From positions 1,496,750 through 1,560,749 of the forward strand of contig NZ_CP033877.1 of assembly GCF_006970445.1 (NCBI RefSeq): 64,000 nucleotides of DNA, read 5' to 3'. Made by a program: the position numbers and the translations under genes. Below the pieces are notes generated by a model that did not search any database, had not been told where the DNA came from, and saw only the letters and a program-made list of their open reading frames with translations. The stretch comes from Stenotrophomonas maltophilia (GTDB taxonomy: Bacteria; Pseudomonadota; Gammaproteobacteria; Xanthomonadales; Xanthomonadaceae). Positions 7,328 to 15,340 of the stretch are shown here, in pieces; the stretch's first letter is position 1; every line of letters starts with the position of its first letter.

Positions 7328-8131
7328 ATGGAAGAATCGGCGCGTGTTGTCGCAAGTCCCTGCATCGGAGTGTGCACGCTGGATCCGGACCGGCAATGCA
7401 CCGGCTGCGGGCGGCATATCGATGAGATCGCGCGGTGGTCGTCGATGAGCAACGAGGAACGCAGCCGCATCCTGCATCGCGTGCAGCCACTGCGGCAACA
7501 ACTGCAGCACTCCCTGCGCGGCTCGCTGGCCGACCACGAACGACTGATGCGCGCGCTGCACCCCTTGGCCGAACCGCCGGCCGGCGATGGCTGGAACCGC
7601 AGCGAGCTGATCGACCTGCTGCCGCCCGGGCCTCCGGTGGAAGCGGCGGTGCTGGCGGGCATCGTGCCGCGCGCCAACGGTGCACAGGTGATCCTCACCC
7701 GTCGCACCGAAACCCTGCGCACCCATGGTGGCCAGGTCGGATTCCCCGGCGGCCGCACCGAACCCGACGACCGCGATGCGCTGGCGGCCGCACTGCGCGA
7801 GAGCCAGGAAGAAATCGCATTGGCGCCCGGCCAGGTGCAGGCGCTGGGGTATCTCGATCCCTTTGTCACCATTACCGGCTACCGGGTCACGCCGGTGGTG
7901 GCCGTGGTCGATCCGGATTTCGTGCCGGTGCCGCAGCCCAGTGAAGTGGCCGAGGTTTTCGAGGTGCCGCTGGAGTATCTGATGGCGCCCGACAGCCTGC
8001 GCCAGGTCGAAATCAATCATCGCGGCCGGGTCCGCCACGTCCTTGAGTATGGCTGGCCGGGCCAGCGCATCTGGGGCGCGACCGCCGCCATTCTCTACAA
8101 CCTGCGTCGCCGCCTGGAGCAAGTGCAATGA
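7328..8131 (+). CDS. DUF1289 domain fused to a CoA-pyrophosphatase-type Nudix hydrolase
   Basis: A 267-residue two-part protein. Residues 8-50 form a DUF1289 module with four cysteines, C12, C16, C24 and C27 (PCIGVC then CTGCGR), likely metal-binding. A helical linker leads to a Nudix domain (about 105-255) of the NudL/CoA diphosphatase type, with GGQVGFPGGR at 134-143 and the Nudix helix ALRESQEEI at 155-163. It would cleave CoA or acyl-CoA to 3',5'-ADP and phosphopantetheine. I start at ATG 7328, since upstream codons run into the terminator. Its last four bases overlap the sulfurtransferase start (ATGA), so the two are co-translated. The fusion itself may be common in this lineage. Confidence 0.88.
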   Translation: MEESARVVASPCIGVCTLDPDRQCTGCGRHIDEIARWSSMSNEERSRILHRVQPLRQQLQHSLRGSLADHERLMRALHPLAEPPAGDGWNRSELIDLLPPGPPVEAAVLAGIVPRANGAQVILTRRTETLRTHGGQVGFPGGRTEPDDRDALAAALRESQEEIALAPGQVQALGYLDPFVTITGYRVTPVVAVVDPDFVPVPQPSEVAEVFEVPLEYLMAPDSLRQVEINHRGRVRHVLEYGWPGQRIWGATAAILYNLRRRLEQVQ

Positions 8132-9030
8132 AGCCGATTGATCCGCCGTGGACCACCCTGGTCGATGTCGCCACGCTTGCTGCTTCGCTGGGCGAAAGCG
8201 TGCGCGTCGTTGATGCGCGTGCTACCGCCAGCACCGCCGTGCGCGTGGTCGATGCGCGTGCATCACTGGCCGACCCGCAGGCTGCGGACGGCCAGTACCT
8301 GGCAGGGCATATCCCGACTGCGGTGCACGCCGATCTCAACCGTGATCTGTCCGACCTGGGCCGTGCCGGCCATGGTCGTCATCCACTGCCGGACAGCGAT
8401 GCCTTTGCCGGGAAACTGGGCCAATGGGGCATCGGTCCCGACACCCAGGTGGTGGTCTACGACGGCAGCGACGGCAGCATGGCCGCCTCGCGACTGTGGT
8501 GGCTGCTGCGCCTGATCGGGCACACCCGGGTGGCCGTGCTCGACGGCGGCATCGCAGCCTGGCAGGCCGCCGGTCATCCCTTGGCGGCCGGGCAGGGCAT
8601 GGTCGCGTCGCTGCCGGCCTACCCGGGCCGTTTCGATACCACCCAGATCGCCAATGCCGAAGAGATCAGCGCGCGGCTGAAGCATGCGCCGGGTTGGCTG
8701 GTCGACGCGCGCGCGGGTGAACGCTTCCGCGGTGAGGTCGAACCGCTGGACCCGGTCGCCGGCCACGTGCCGGGCGCGGTCAACCGCCCGTTCGCATTGA
8801 ATGTACTCGACGGCCGCCTGCGCGACGCCCAGGCGCTGCGCGCCGAACTGCAGGGCGTGATCGGCAATCGCGATCCGCAGCAGGTGGTGCTGATGTGCGG
8901 CTCCGGCGTCACCGCCTGCCACCTGTTGCTGGCGATGGAAGCGGCCGGTCTGTCCGGCGCACGCATCTACGCCGATTCCTGGAGCGGCTGGGTGAGCGAC
9001 AACAGTCGTCCGGTCGCCACCGGCGCCTGA
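8128..9030 (+). CDS. sseA: Thiosulfate/3-mercaptopyruvate sulfurtransferase (two rhodanese domains)
   Basis: Transfers sulfane sulfur from mercaptopyruvate or thiosulfate to an acceptor such as cyanide or a thiol. The 300-residue cytosolic protein has two rhodanese modules: an inactive N-terminal one (about 24-155) and a C-terminal one (about 175-295) with the active-site loop CGSGVTA at 257-263, the cysteine being C257. That loop sequence is closer to mercaptopyruvate sulfurtransferases than to thiosulfate-specific rhodaneses. Near the N-terminus a 13-codon direct repeat (8200-8222 and 8239-8261) gives VRVVDARA twice, an apparent small tandem duplication. It overlaps the Nudix gene by four bases. 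Confidence 0.9.
   Translation: MKPIDPPWTTLVDVATLAASLGESVRVVDARATASTAVRVVDARASLADPQAADGQYLAGHIPTAVHADLNRDLSDLGRAGHGRHPLPDSDAFAGKLGQWGIGPDTQVVVYDGSDGSMAASRLWWLLRLIGHTRVAVLDGGIAAWQAAGHPLAAGQGMVASLPAYPGRFDTTQIANAEEISARLKHAPGWLVDARAGERFRGEVEPLDPVAGHVPGAVNRPFALNVLDGRLRDAQALRAELQGVIGNRDPQQVVLMCGSGVTACHLLLAMEAAGLSGARIYADSWSGWVSDNSRPVATGA
8200..8261 (+). repeat. In-frame direct repeat inside the sulfurtransferase gene
   Basis: Two 23-base copies (8200-8222 and 8239-8261) differ at two positions and are offset by 39 bases, exactly 13 codons. Both encode VRVVDARA. Confidence 0.85.
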
Positions 9031-9037
9031 GCAACGC

Positions 9038-9131
9038 GGGGTCGGATCCGTTTTCCAACGGAAAACGGCTCTGACCCCATCAACCGAAAATCGGGGTCAG
9101 AGCCCGTTGCGTAGCAACGGGATCCGACCCC
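9038..9131. repeat. Pair of GGGGTC(A/G)GA...TCxGACCCC palindromic repeats
   Basis: Two hairpin units, 9038-9078 and 9093-9131, each start with GGGGTC and end with GACCCC. A similar unit is at 60004-60043. A further hairpin built on GTGTCGACC lies at 9132-9151. They follow the sulfurtransferase stop and may act as transcription barriers. Confidence 0.8.
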
Positions 9132-9179
9132 GTGTCGACCAAGGTCGACACCCACCAACAGCAGCGGGAAACTGTCGAA

Positions 9180-9281
9180 GGCGGGGTGGGGCCGGTTGCG
9201 GGGGTGTCCGCGGCATGGATGCCGCGGCCAAGCCCCCATGGACGGGTTTACGGCGTCCCCCGCAACCGGACCCACCCCGCC
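9180..9281. repeat. Inverted-repeat element related to the one at 1268-1451
   Basis: Arms 9180-9204 and 9257-9281 are reverse complements with one mismatch. The core carries CATGGATGCCGCGG, AGCCCCCATGG and GGTTTACGGCGT, motifs shared with the element at 1268-1451, while the arms differ completely. No open frame of interest. Confidence 0.7.
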
Positions 9282-9352
9282 ATCCCACGCAATGCTGCTG
9301 TTGTTCTTGCTTCGGCTGTTGCCTCTGCGGGTACAGGGCGCAGCCCTGTCGA

Positions 9353-9919
9353 TCAATCCAGCCCCTGCAACGGCACCTTCGCCAGGATCCGTGCCCACGG
9401 GAACAGCGGCCCCGGATCGCGCTTGCGCGCCACCGTCAGCGTCGCATCGTCGCTGGCCGGGACCTGCTCCAGGTCCAGCTGGTCATGCCCGGCAATCCGC
9501 CGCAGCGACGGATAGTGCGCCACCAGCGCCAGCAGCAGCCGTTCCAGCGCCTGCAGCTGTGCTTCGGTGTACGCCTCGTCCATCGCCTGCTGGCGGCTGT
9601 CGAACCAGTGCGGGTAGCGCCCGGTGTTGACCAGTTCGATGCCCAGCGTATGCGCGTTCATGCCGCGCACGTGGTGGGCCACGCGTTCCGGTGCCACGTA
9701 CTGCACCACGCTGCCATCGCGGTCGATGTAGAAGTGGCCGCTGTTGCCGGCACCGCTGTCGTACAGCACGCGCTCACCGTACTCGCGGGCCATCGCCAGG
9801 TCGGGCAGCTCGGTGCAGTGGATCACCACCATCTCCAGCGTGGCCGGGTCGCGCAGTGGCAGACGGTCTTCGTAGGGCAGGGGCTGCAGTTGCAGGCCGG
9901 GCAGGAGCGGGTTGGGCAT
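9353..9919 (-). CDS. ampD: N-acetylmuramoyl-L-alanine amidase, AmpD type
   Basis: Zinc amidase that cleaves the peptide from anhydro-muropeptides during peptidoglycan recycling. The 188-residue protein has no signal peptide, as expected for a cytosolic AmpD. Zinc ligands appear to be H34 (VVIHCTE), H145 (AGHDQLD) and D168 (KRDPGP), matching the AmpD pattern, and NxxxxGIELVN (88-98) is the family core. In Stenotrophomonas, loss of AmpD-type activity derepresses the chromosomal beta-lactamases; which of the species' AmpD homologues this is cannot be settled here. The loop around residues 40-65 is short, so a related Amidase_2 enzyme is possible. Confidence 0.85.
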   Translation of the reverse strand: MPNPLLPGLQLQPLPYEDRLPLRDPATLEMVVIHCTELPDLAMAREYGERVLYDSGAGNSGHFYIDRDGSVVQYVAPERVAHHVRGMNAHTLGIELVNTGRYPHWFDSRQQAMDEAYTEAQLQALERLLLALVAHYPSLRRIAGHDQLDLEQVPASDDATLTVARKRDPGPLFPWARILAKVPLQGLD

Positions 9920-9991
9920 CCGGCGATGCTAGCATTGCGGCATGAACCTGCCTTCCCTTTCCTCGTTGGCCCGCGCCCACGGAGCACGCGC

Positions 9992-10519
9992 ATGAGCCGC
10001 GGCCACTGCATCCTGTCCCATGGCTTCGAGAGCGGCCCGGAGGCGACCAAGGTCACCGCGCTGGCCGACGTGGCGCAGCGCCTGGGCTGGACCCATGAGC
10101 GCCCGGACTATACAGACCTGGACGCGATGAGCGAGGTCAGCCGCGTAGGTGACGTGCCGACCCGGCTGCGCCGCCTGGTCGAGCGCACCGCCATCGCCGC
10201 CCGGCAGGGCCCGGTGGTGCTGGCCGGTTCCAGCCTGGGCGCCTACATCTCCGCCATCGCCTCGCTGCAGGTGCCGGTCGCCGGCCTGTTCCTGATGGTG
10301 CCGCCGACCACCATGGGCCCGATGCCGGCGCTGGACGCCGCCGCCGTGCCAACCACCGTGGTCCAGGCCTGGCATGACGACGTGGTTCCGGCCGCCGGGG
10401 TGATTGCCTGGGCGCAGGCGCGTTCGGCGCAGCTGCTGCTGGTCGACGACGGCCACCGCCTGGAGCACCACGTGGAGGCCTCCGCGCAGGCCTTCGAACG
10501 CCTGCTGCGGCAACTGTGA
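9992..10519 (+). CDS. YqiA/YcfP-like alpha/beta hydrolase (small esterase)
   Basis: A 175-residue cytosolic alpha/beta-hydrolase of the short UPF0227/YqiA type. SHGFESGP at 9-16 is the oxyanion strand loop, GSSLGAY at 79-85 carries the nucleophile S81, D129 or D130 (WHDDVVP) is the likely acid and H155 ([10 protein letters not shown]) the catalytic histidine. Such proteins hydrolyse short acyl or palmitoyl-CoA esters in vitro; the natural substrate is unknown. I start at ATG 9992 because the conserved N-terminal strand begins there. It is divergent from the amidase, with 72 bases between the two start codons. Confidence 0.8.
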   Translation: MSRGHCILSHGFESGPEATKVTALADVAQRLGWTHERPDYTDLDAMSEVSRVGDVPTRLRRLVERTAIAARQGPVVLAGSSLGAYISAIASLQVPVAGLFLMVPPTTMGPMPALDAAAVPTTVVQAWHDDVVPAAGVIAWAQARSAQLLLVDDGHRLEHHVEASAQAFERLLRQL

Positions 10520-10664
10520 AGCCCGGGCGCACGGCGCGCCCACCCGCTTTGACTACAATGGCAGCCCCGCCGCCCCCGGCGCGGGCCTGCCGGCCGTGCC
10601 TACGGCCCTCCTTTCCGACCGGCCCGGCCCCTGTGCCGCGCCCGACCACCTGCGAACCGATCCC

Positions 10665-12803
10665 GTGAAATTCTTCGTCTCCTGTGCCAAGGGCCTGGAA
10701 TACCTGCTTGCCGATGAACTGTCGGCCCTGGGCCTTGGCAAGGCCACTGCCACCATTGCCGGCGTCAACGCCGAGGGCGAACTGGAGCAGGCGCTGCGGA
10801 TCGTGATGTGGTCGCGCCTGGCCAGCCGCGTGCTGTGGCCGATCGACGAGTTCGAGTGCCCGGACGAGCAGGCCCTGTATGACGGCGTGCGTGCGCTGCC
10901 GTGGCACGAGCACATCAAGCCGGAGATGACCCTGGCGGTGGACGCACATGTGTCCGGCGACAAGATCACCCATGCCCGCTTCGCCGCGCAGCGGATCAAG
11001 GACGCCATCGTCGACCGCATGCGCGATGAAGGCCTGGAGCGTCCTTCGGTCAACACCGATCTGCCCGACGTGCGCGTCAACCTGTCGCTGCGCAAGGGCC
11101 GCGCCTCGTTGTCGATCGACCTCGGTGGTGGCCCGCTGCATCGCCGTGGCTGGCGTGGCGCCGCCCACGAGGCACCGCTGAAGGAAAACCTGGCCGCCGC
11201 GCTGCTGCTGCGCGCGCAGTGGCCGCGCCTGCATGCCGCCGGTGGCGGCCTGCTGGACCCGATGTGCGGCAGCGGCACGCTGCTGATCGAAGGCGCGCTG
11301 ATGGCCGCCGACGTTGCCCCTGGCCTGATGCGCCACGGCAGCCTGCCGCCGAGCCGCTGGCTGGGCTTCGACAAGGCGGCCTGGAAGACCATCCAGAGCG
11401 AAGCACGCGATCGCGAGGCCGCTGGCCTGGCCGCGCTGAAGCCGGTCATCCACGGCAGCGACATCGACCCGACCGCGATCCAGGCGGCACGCGAGAATGC
11501 CGAGGTCGCGGGCGTCGCCCACGCGATCCGCTTCACCCGTGCCGACGTTGCCGACCTGGCCGCGCCGGAGCAGGAGATCGGTGCGGTGGTCTGCAACCCG
11601 CCCTACGACGAGCGCCTGGCCGCGGATCCGGCGCTGTACCGCGCATTGGGCAATGCCCTGCAGAAGGCCGTGCCGCAGTGGCGCGCCAGCCTGCTGTGCG
11701 GCAACGACGAACTGGCCTTCGCCACCGGCCTGCGTGCAGGCAAGAAGTACCAGATGTTCAACGGTGCGCTGGAATGCGCGCTGATCGTCTGCGACCCGAT
11801 CGCCGTGCCGGGCCGCGACCCGGCGCAGCCGCGCGAACTGAGCGAAGGCGCGCAGATGGTGGCCAACCGCCTGCGCAAGAACCTGAAGAAGTTCAAGAGC
11901 TGGCGCGCCCGCGAGGACATCACCTGCTTCCGCGCCTACGACGCCGATCTGCCGGAGTACGCGGCGGCCATCGATGTCTACGAGGAAGACGGTGGCAAGC
12001 GCCGCACCTTCCTGCATGTGCAGGAATACGCTGCACCGGCGGCGATTCCGGAGAACGACGTGCGCCGCCGCCGCAACGAGCTGCTGGCGGCCGCGCGCGA
12101 AGTGTTCGGCGTGCCGCCGGAGCAGGTCTCGATGAAGTCGCGCGAGCGCGGCAAGGGCGGCAGCAAGTACGGCCGCTTCGAGCAGCGTGAAGAGTTCATC
12201 GTGGTGCGCGAGAACAACGCGCTGCTGCAGGTGAACCTGTTCGACTACCTGGACACCGGTCTGTTCCTCGACCACCGCCCGCTGCGCCGGATGATGGCCG
12301 AGCAGGCGCGTGGCAAGCGTTTCCTCAACCTGTTCTGCTACACCGGCGTGGCCAGTGTGCAGGCGGCGGTGGCCGGTGCCGCCAGCACCACCAGCGTCGA
12401 TCTGTCGGCCACTTACCTGCAGTGGTGCTACGACAACCTGGCGTTGAACGGGCAGGGTGGCAACCAGCACCTGCTGGTTCAGGCCGATGCGATGGCCTGG
12501 CTGGAAGGCGACCGTGGGCAGTACGACGTGATCTTCTGTGACCCGCCGACCTTCTCCAACTCCGCACGCGCCGATGACTTCGACGTACAGCGCGAACAGC
12601 TGAAGCTGCTGCGGGCAGCGGTGGCACGGCTGGCACCGGGTGGCGTGCTGTACTTCTCCAACAACTTCCGCCGCTTCAAGCTGGAAGAGAACGCCATCGC
12701 CGAATTCGCCCAGTGCCGCGAGATCACCGCGCGCACCATCGGCCCGGATTTCGAGCGCAACGCGCGCATCCACCGCGCGTGGGAACTGAAGCGGTTGGGG
12801 TAA
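10665..12803 (+). CDS. rlmL: Bifunctional 23S rRNA methyltransferase RlmKL
   Basis: Fusion enzyme making m2G2445 and m7G2069 in 23S rRNA. The 712-residue protein has an N-terminal THUMP domain (about 50-155), a first Rossmann methyltransferase with the guanine-N2 motif NPPY at 311-314, and a second methyltransferase with the DPPTFSNS motif beginning at residue 626 (m7G activity). It is the length of the E. coli enzyme. The start is GTG at 10665, giving the family's conserved opening ([18 protein letters not shown]); earlier in-frame codons add unrelated sequence. It stands alone, followed directly by SMAG palindromes. Confidence 0.95.
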   Translation: MKFFVSCAKGLEYLLADELSALGLGKATATIAGVNAEGELEQALRIVMWSRLASRVLWPIDEFECPDEQALYDGVRALPWHEHIKPEMTLAVDAHVSGDKITHARFAAQRIKDAIVDRMRDEGLERPSVNTDLPDVRVNLSLRKGRASLSIDLGGGPLHRRGWRGAAHEAPLKENLAAALLLRAQWPRLHAAGGGLLDPMCGSGTLLIEGALMAADVAPGLMRHGSLPPSRWLGFDKAAWKTIQSEARDREAAGLAALKPVIHGSDIDPTAIQAARENAEVAGVAHAIRFTRADVADLAAPEQEIGAVVCNPPYDERLAADPALYRALGNALQKAVPQWRASLLCGNDELAFATGLRAGKKYQMFNGALECALIVCDPIAVPGRDPAQPRELSEGAQMVANRLRKNLKKFKSWRAREDITCFRAYDADLPEYAAAIDVYEEDGGKRRTFLHVQEYAAPAAIPENDVRRRRNELLAAAREVFGVPPEQVSMKSRERGKGGSKYGRFEQREEFIVVRENNALLQVNLFDYLDTGLFLDHRPLRRMMAEQARGKRFLNLFCYTGVASVQAAVAGAASTTSVDLSATYLQWCYDNLALNGQGGNQHLLVQADAMAWLEGDRGQYDVIFCDPPTFSNSARADDFDVQREQLKLLRAAVARLAPGGVLYFSNNFRRFKLEENAIAEFAQCREITARTIGPDFERNARIHRAWELKRLG

Positions 12804-12808
12804 GTCCG

Positions 12809-12885
12809 GTAGTGCCGGCCGCTGGCCGGCAATGGTGTCAGATCCGCAGAGGGTTCATGGGCGGCCGGCCAGCGGCCGGCACTAC
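12809..12885. repeat. SMAG repeat pair (inverted)
   Basis: GTAG followed by a TGCCGGCC/GGCCGGCA hairpin at 12809-12831, and its inverse ending CACTAC at 12862-12885. This facing-pair arrangement is typical of the family. It lies six bases after the rlmKL stop. Confidence 0.92.
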
Positions 12886-12930
12886 CCATATCTGGCCGGC
12901 ACATCCGCGCCATGCATGGATGGTTGTTCA

Positions 12931-12953
12931 GTAGATCCACGCCATGCGTGGAT
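12931..12953 (+). repeat. SMAG-like repeat, ATCCACGC subtype
   Basis: GTAG header followed by the palindrome ATCCACGCCATGCGTGGAT. A related degenerate copy without GTAG lies at 12902-12922. It is next to the end of the DUF3325 gene. Confidence 0.85.
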
Positions 12954-12958
12954 GGCGG

Positions 12959-13288
12959 TTACAGCACCGCCACCACCAGCCCCAACACCGGCAGCGCGAT
13001 CGCCAGCGGCGCGATCCACTTCGGGCGGTACGGGTACAGCCCGAACGACAGTGCCACGCCGCCCACGGTCATTGCGCCCAGCCACAGCACCGGGCCCATC
13101 GCCCAGCCGTGGTCGGCAACGCACAGTGCGAACGCCGCGGTCAGCAGCGCCCAGCCCAGCACCCGCCACTGCGTGCGCCGTGCGGGTGCGGCAGCGGCCT
13201 TGCCGTGCAGGTCGTGTTGGTGCTTTTCCATCGCCAGCGACAGCGCGGTGAACGCGGAGAACGACAAGGTCAGTGCCAGCAGCATCAT
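12959..13288 (-). CDS. DUF3325 small membrane protein of an iron-uptake operon
   Basis: A 109-residue integral membrane protein with three or four hydrophobic segments (about 1-19, 42-60, 65-84 and 90-109) and a short His-containing polar loop (MEKHQHDLHG, 20-29). It resembles the DUF3325 family, found with PepSY-type membrane proteins next to siderophore receptors. Its ATG overlaps the stop codon of the PepSY gene (ATGA), so it is the last cistron of that operon. Function is unknown; assistance to a ferric-siderophore reductase or permease in the inner membrane is an inference from context. Confidence 0.78.
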   Translation of the reverse strand: MMLLALTLSFSAFTALSLAMEKHQHDLHGKAAAAPARRTQWRVLGWALLTAAFALCVADHGWAMGPVLWLGAMTVGGVALSFGLYPYRPKWIAPLAIALPVLGLVVAVL

Positions 13289-14922
13289 GCGCTGGCCTCC
13301 GCTTCGGCCGCTTCCGCCGCTTCGACCGGTGCCTTGGGTGCAGCCGCGGCGGCCGCGCGCTTCTTCTTCTCGGCCGCAGACAGCGGTGGGGTCCAGCGCT
13401 GCATGCGCCAGCCGCACAGCGCCAGCATTGCACCGAACGCGATCATCGAAAGATCGAAGCCGGCCAGCACCCAGTCACCATTGCGCAGGGTGATGCCCAG
13501 ATGCGCGTGCGTGGTCAACGCATTGACCACCGGCACCAGTGCGAACGCGGCCGCACCCAGGTAGAGCTGCCACGCCCACATCATCCGCTTCGGCCAGATG
13601 AAGGCAGCCAGCAGCGCGCCGCCCCAGGCGTAGAAGAACACGTTGGCTTCCGCACTCGAGCGCTCGGCAATGTCCAGCGGCAGCAGGCGGTTGCCCCAGA
13701 AGTAGGCCGCGAAGGCGATCGGCAGGCCGGCCACGGTGCCGATGTTCAGCGCATCGACCAGGCGCAGGCCGAAGCCGGTGCGCCCACTCTTGGCATGCTT
13801 CGGCCGTTCCTTCACCGCCCACAGCACCACGCCGCTGGCGACCATCAGGCAGCCGACCAGGCCGGACAGGAAGAACAGTGCACGCAGGCCCCAATCGGCA
13901 AAGCGCGCCAGGTGCAGGCCATACAGCACGCCGCGGGTGGCAGTGGCGCCGCCGGACGGCGGCGTTTCCTCCAGCAACGTGCCATTGACCATGTCGTAGC
14001 GAACGGCGGGAGTGTCGGTGGACAGGCGTTTGCCGTCGCGTTGGCGTATGTCGATCACGGCATTGGCTGCGCCCGGATTGGACACGGTGAAGCCGGCCAC
14101 TTCCACGCCGTGCCAATGTGCACGCGCGCTGTCCAGCAGCTGCGCGATCGGCAGCGGGGTGGCGCGGCCTTCGGCCGGCGCAGTCACCTCCGGCATGCCA
14201 CCGAAGGCTTCGCTGAAGAATTTGTCCTCGTCCTGCGGGTAGGCCACCTTCACGCCCCACGGCAGGTACATGATCATCAGGGTGACGATGCCGGTGTAGG
14301 TGATCATCGCGTGGTACGGCAGCGCCATCACCGCGCTGACGTTGTGGAAATCGAGCCAGGACCGCAGGCCCTTGTCCTTGCGGAAGGTGAAGAAGTCCTT
14401 GAATATTTTCTTGTGGGTGATGACGCCGGTGATGATCGCCACCAGCATGAACATCGCGCAGAAGCCGACCAGGTAGCGCGCCCACAGCACCGGGATGTAG
14501 TGCAGGTCGAAATGCAGGCGGTAGAAGAAATCACCGCCACGCGTTTCGCGCGCTTTCAGTGCCTGGCCGGTGTTCGGGTCCAGCGTGGCGTCGCCGAAGC
14601 CACCACGACGGCCGCGGCTGGGGTCGGCCAGTTCCGGTGGCAGCCGCCAGAACATCTGCATGGCCGGGTTGCGCGGCTGCGGCAGGGTGACGAACCAGTT
14701 CTCGGCCTGCGCGGCGTTGGCCTGCAGGTAGTCCACGGCGCGCTGCGCGGCGACGTCGATGCTGACGTTGCTGGACGGCAGTTCCGGACGCATCCAGCGG
14801 CTGATTTCTTCGCGGTAGTAGCTGGCCGTGCCGGCCATGAAAATCAGCAGCAGCAACCAGCCGACCAGCAGGCCGGTCCAGGTGTGCAGCCACGCCATCG
14901 ACTGGCGGAATCCATTCTTCAT
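13285..14922 (-). CDS. PepSY-domain inner-membrane protein (PiuB/iron-regulated type)
   Basis: A 545-residue polytopic protein. It opens with WLHTWTGLLVGWLLLLIFM (about 12-30), the first membrane helix, followed by a periplasmic PepSY-containing loop. It continues through LHFDLHYIPV and HNVSAVMALPYHAMITYTG, histidine-rich helices that could bind haem, and ends with several helices and an Ala/Glu-rich tail. Family members are iron-regulated and proposed to act as inner-membrane ferric-siderophore reductases. The ATG at 14922 overlaps the DUF3649 stop (ATGA), and its own stop overlaps the DUF3325 start. The likely role is releasing iron delivered by the upstream receptor. Confidence 0.85.
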   Translation of the reverse strand: MKNGFRQSMAWLHTWTGLLVGWLLLLIFMAGTASYYREEISRWMRPELPSSNVSIDVAAQRAVDYLQANAAQAENWFVTLPQPRNPAMQMFWRLPPELADPSRGRRGGFGDATLDPNTGQALKARETRGGDFFYRLHFDLHYIPVLWARYLVGFCAMFMLVAIITGVITHKKIFKDFFTFRKDKGLRSWLDFHNVSAVMALPYHAMITYTGIVTLMIMYLPWGVKVAYPQDEDKFFSEAFGGMPEVTAPAEGRATPLPIAQLLDSARAHWHGVEVAGFTVSNPGAANAVIDIRQRDGKRLSTDTPAVRYDMVNGTLLEETPPSGGATATRGVLYGLHLARFADWGLRALFFLSGLVGCLMVASGVVLWAVKERPKHAKSGRTGFGLRLVDALNIGTVAGLPIAFAAYFWGNRLLPLDIAERSSAEANVFFYAWGGALLAAFIWPKRMMWAWQLYLGAAAFALVPVVNALTTHAHLGITLRNGDWVLAGFDLSMIAFGAMLALCGWRMQRWTPPLSAAEKKKRAAAAAAPKAPVEAAEAAEAEASA

Positions 14923-15233
14923 GCCCAGGCCCCCATCAGGCGCGAAATGGCTGCCATCAGCAGGGTGGGGGCGAGGATGCCGACCCAGGCGCGCAGCGCG
15001 CTGCGGGTGGCGAACGCCCACAACGCCGCGCAGGCGGCCACCAGAATGGCCAGCAGCATGCCGGTCAGCACGGTCTGGCCACGTGCGCCGGGCAGTGCCA
15101 CCGCGCAGAACACGCTGGTCACCGAGGCCAGCGCATAGCCGCCGAAGATTGCAGCCAACGAGCGTGACAGCACGCCCCAGCGCGGGTTGGAGAAGAAGGT
15201 GCGGGGGCTGGCGGTTGCGGGCGAGCGGTCCAC
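14919..15233 (-). CDS. DUF3649 membrane protein of an iron-uptake operon
   Basis: A 104-residue protein with three predicted membrane helices (about 27-45, 53-72, 80-98) after a hydrophilic N-terminus. It matches the DUF3649 type that commonly sits between a TonB-dependent receptor and a PepSY membrane protein. I choose a GTG start at 15233 with AGGA five bases upstream; there is no better ATG before the first helix. Its stop overlaps the start of the PepSY gene by four bases. It begins 107 bases after the receptor stop, so it should be read from the same transcript. Confidence 0.75.
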   Translation of the reverse strand: MDRSPATASPRTFFSNPRWGVLSRSLAAIFGGYALASVTSVFCAVALPGARGQTVLTGMLLAILVAACAALWAFATRSALRAWVGILAPTLLMAAISRLMGAWA

Positions 15234-15340
15234 GGCGTTCCTGCAGGTTTCAGTGAAAAGGAACCGGTGCACCGCAGTGCACCGGGGTTGGCCATCCCTG
15301 GCCGGGCAGCGGTCGCAGAACCGGTGCCATCCATCCAGGG

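Larger units (their letters stand above)
9031..9352. other. Repeat-filled gap between convergent sulfurtransferase and amidase genes
   Basis: No gene. The gap consists of the GGGGTC palindromes (9038-9131), a GTGTCGACC hairpin (9132-9151), an inverted-repeat element (9180-9281) and about 70 bases with no feature I can name. Confidence 0.75.

Noticed and set aside
10137..12773. Very long minus-strand frame opposite rlmKL
   Set aside because: RlmKL has clear THUMP, NPPY and DPPTFSNS motifs on the plus strand. The antisense product is His/Gln/Arg-rich with no recognisable domain, which is typical of high-GC genes.
12809..12953. CRISPR array
   Set aside because: The repeats are few, inverted and palindromic with irregular spacing. 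They fit SMAG repeats.
13273..15138. Long plus-strand frame opposite the PepSY and DUF3325 genes
   Set aside because: Antisense to convincing membrane proteins joined by ATGA overlaps. There is no ribosome-binding site or domain.
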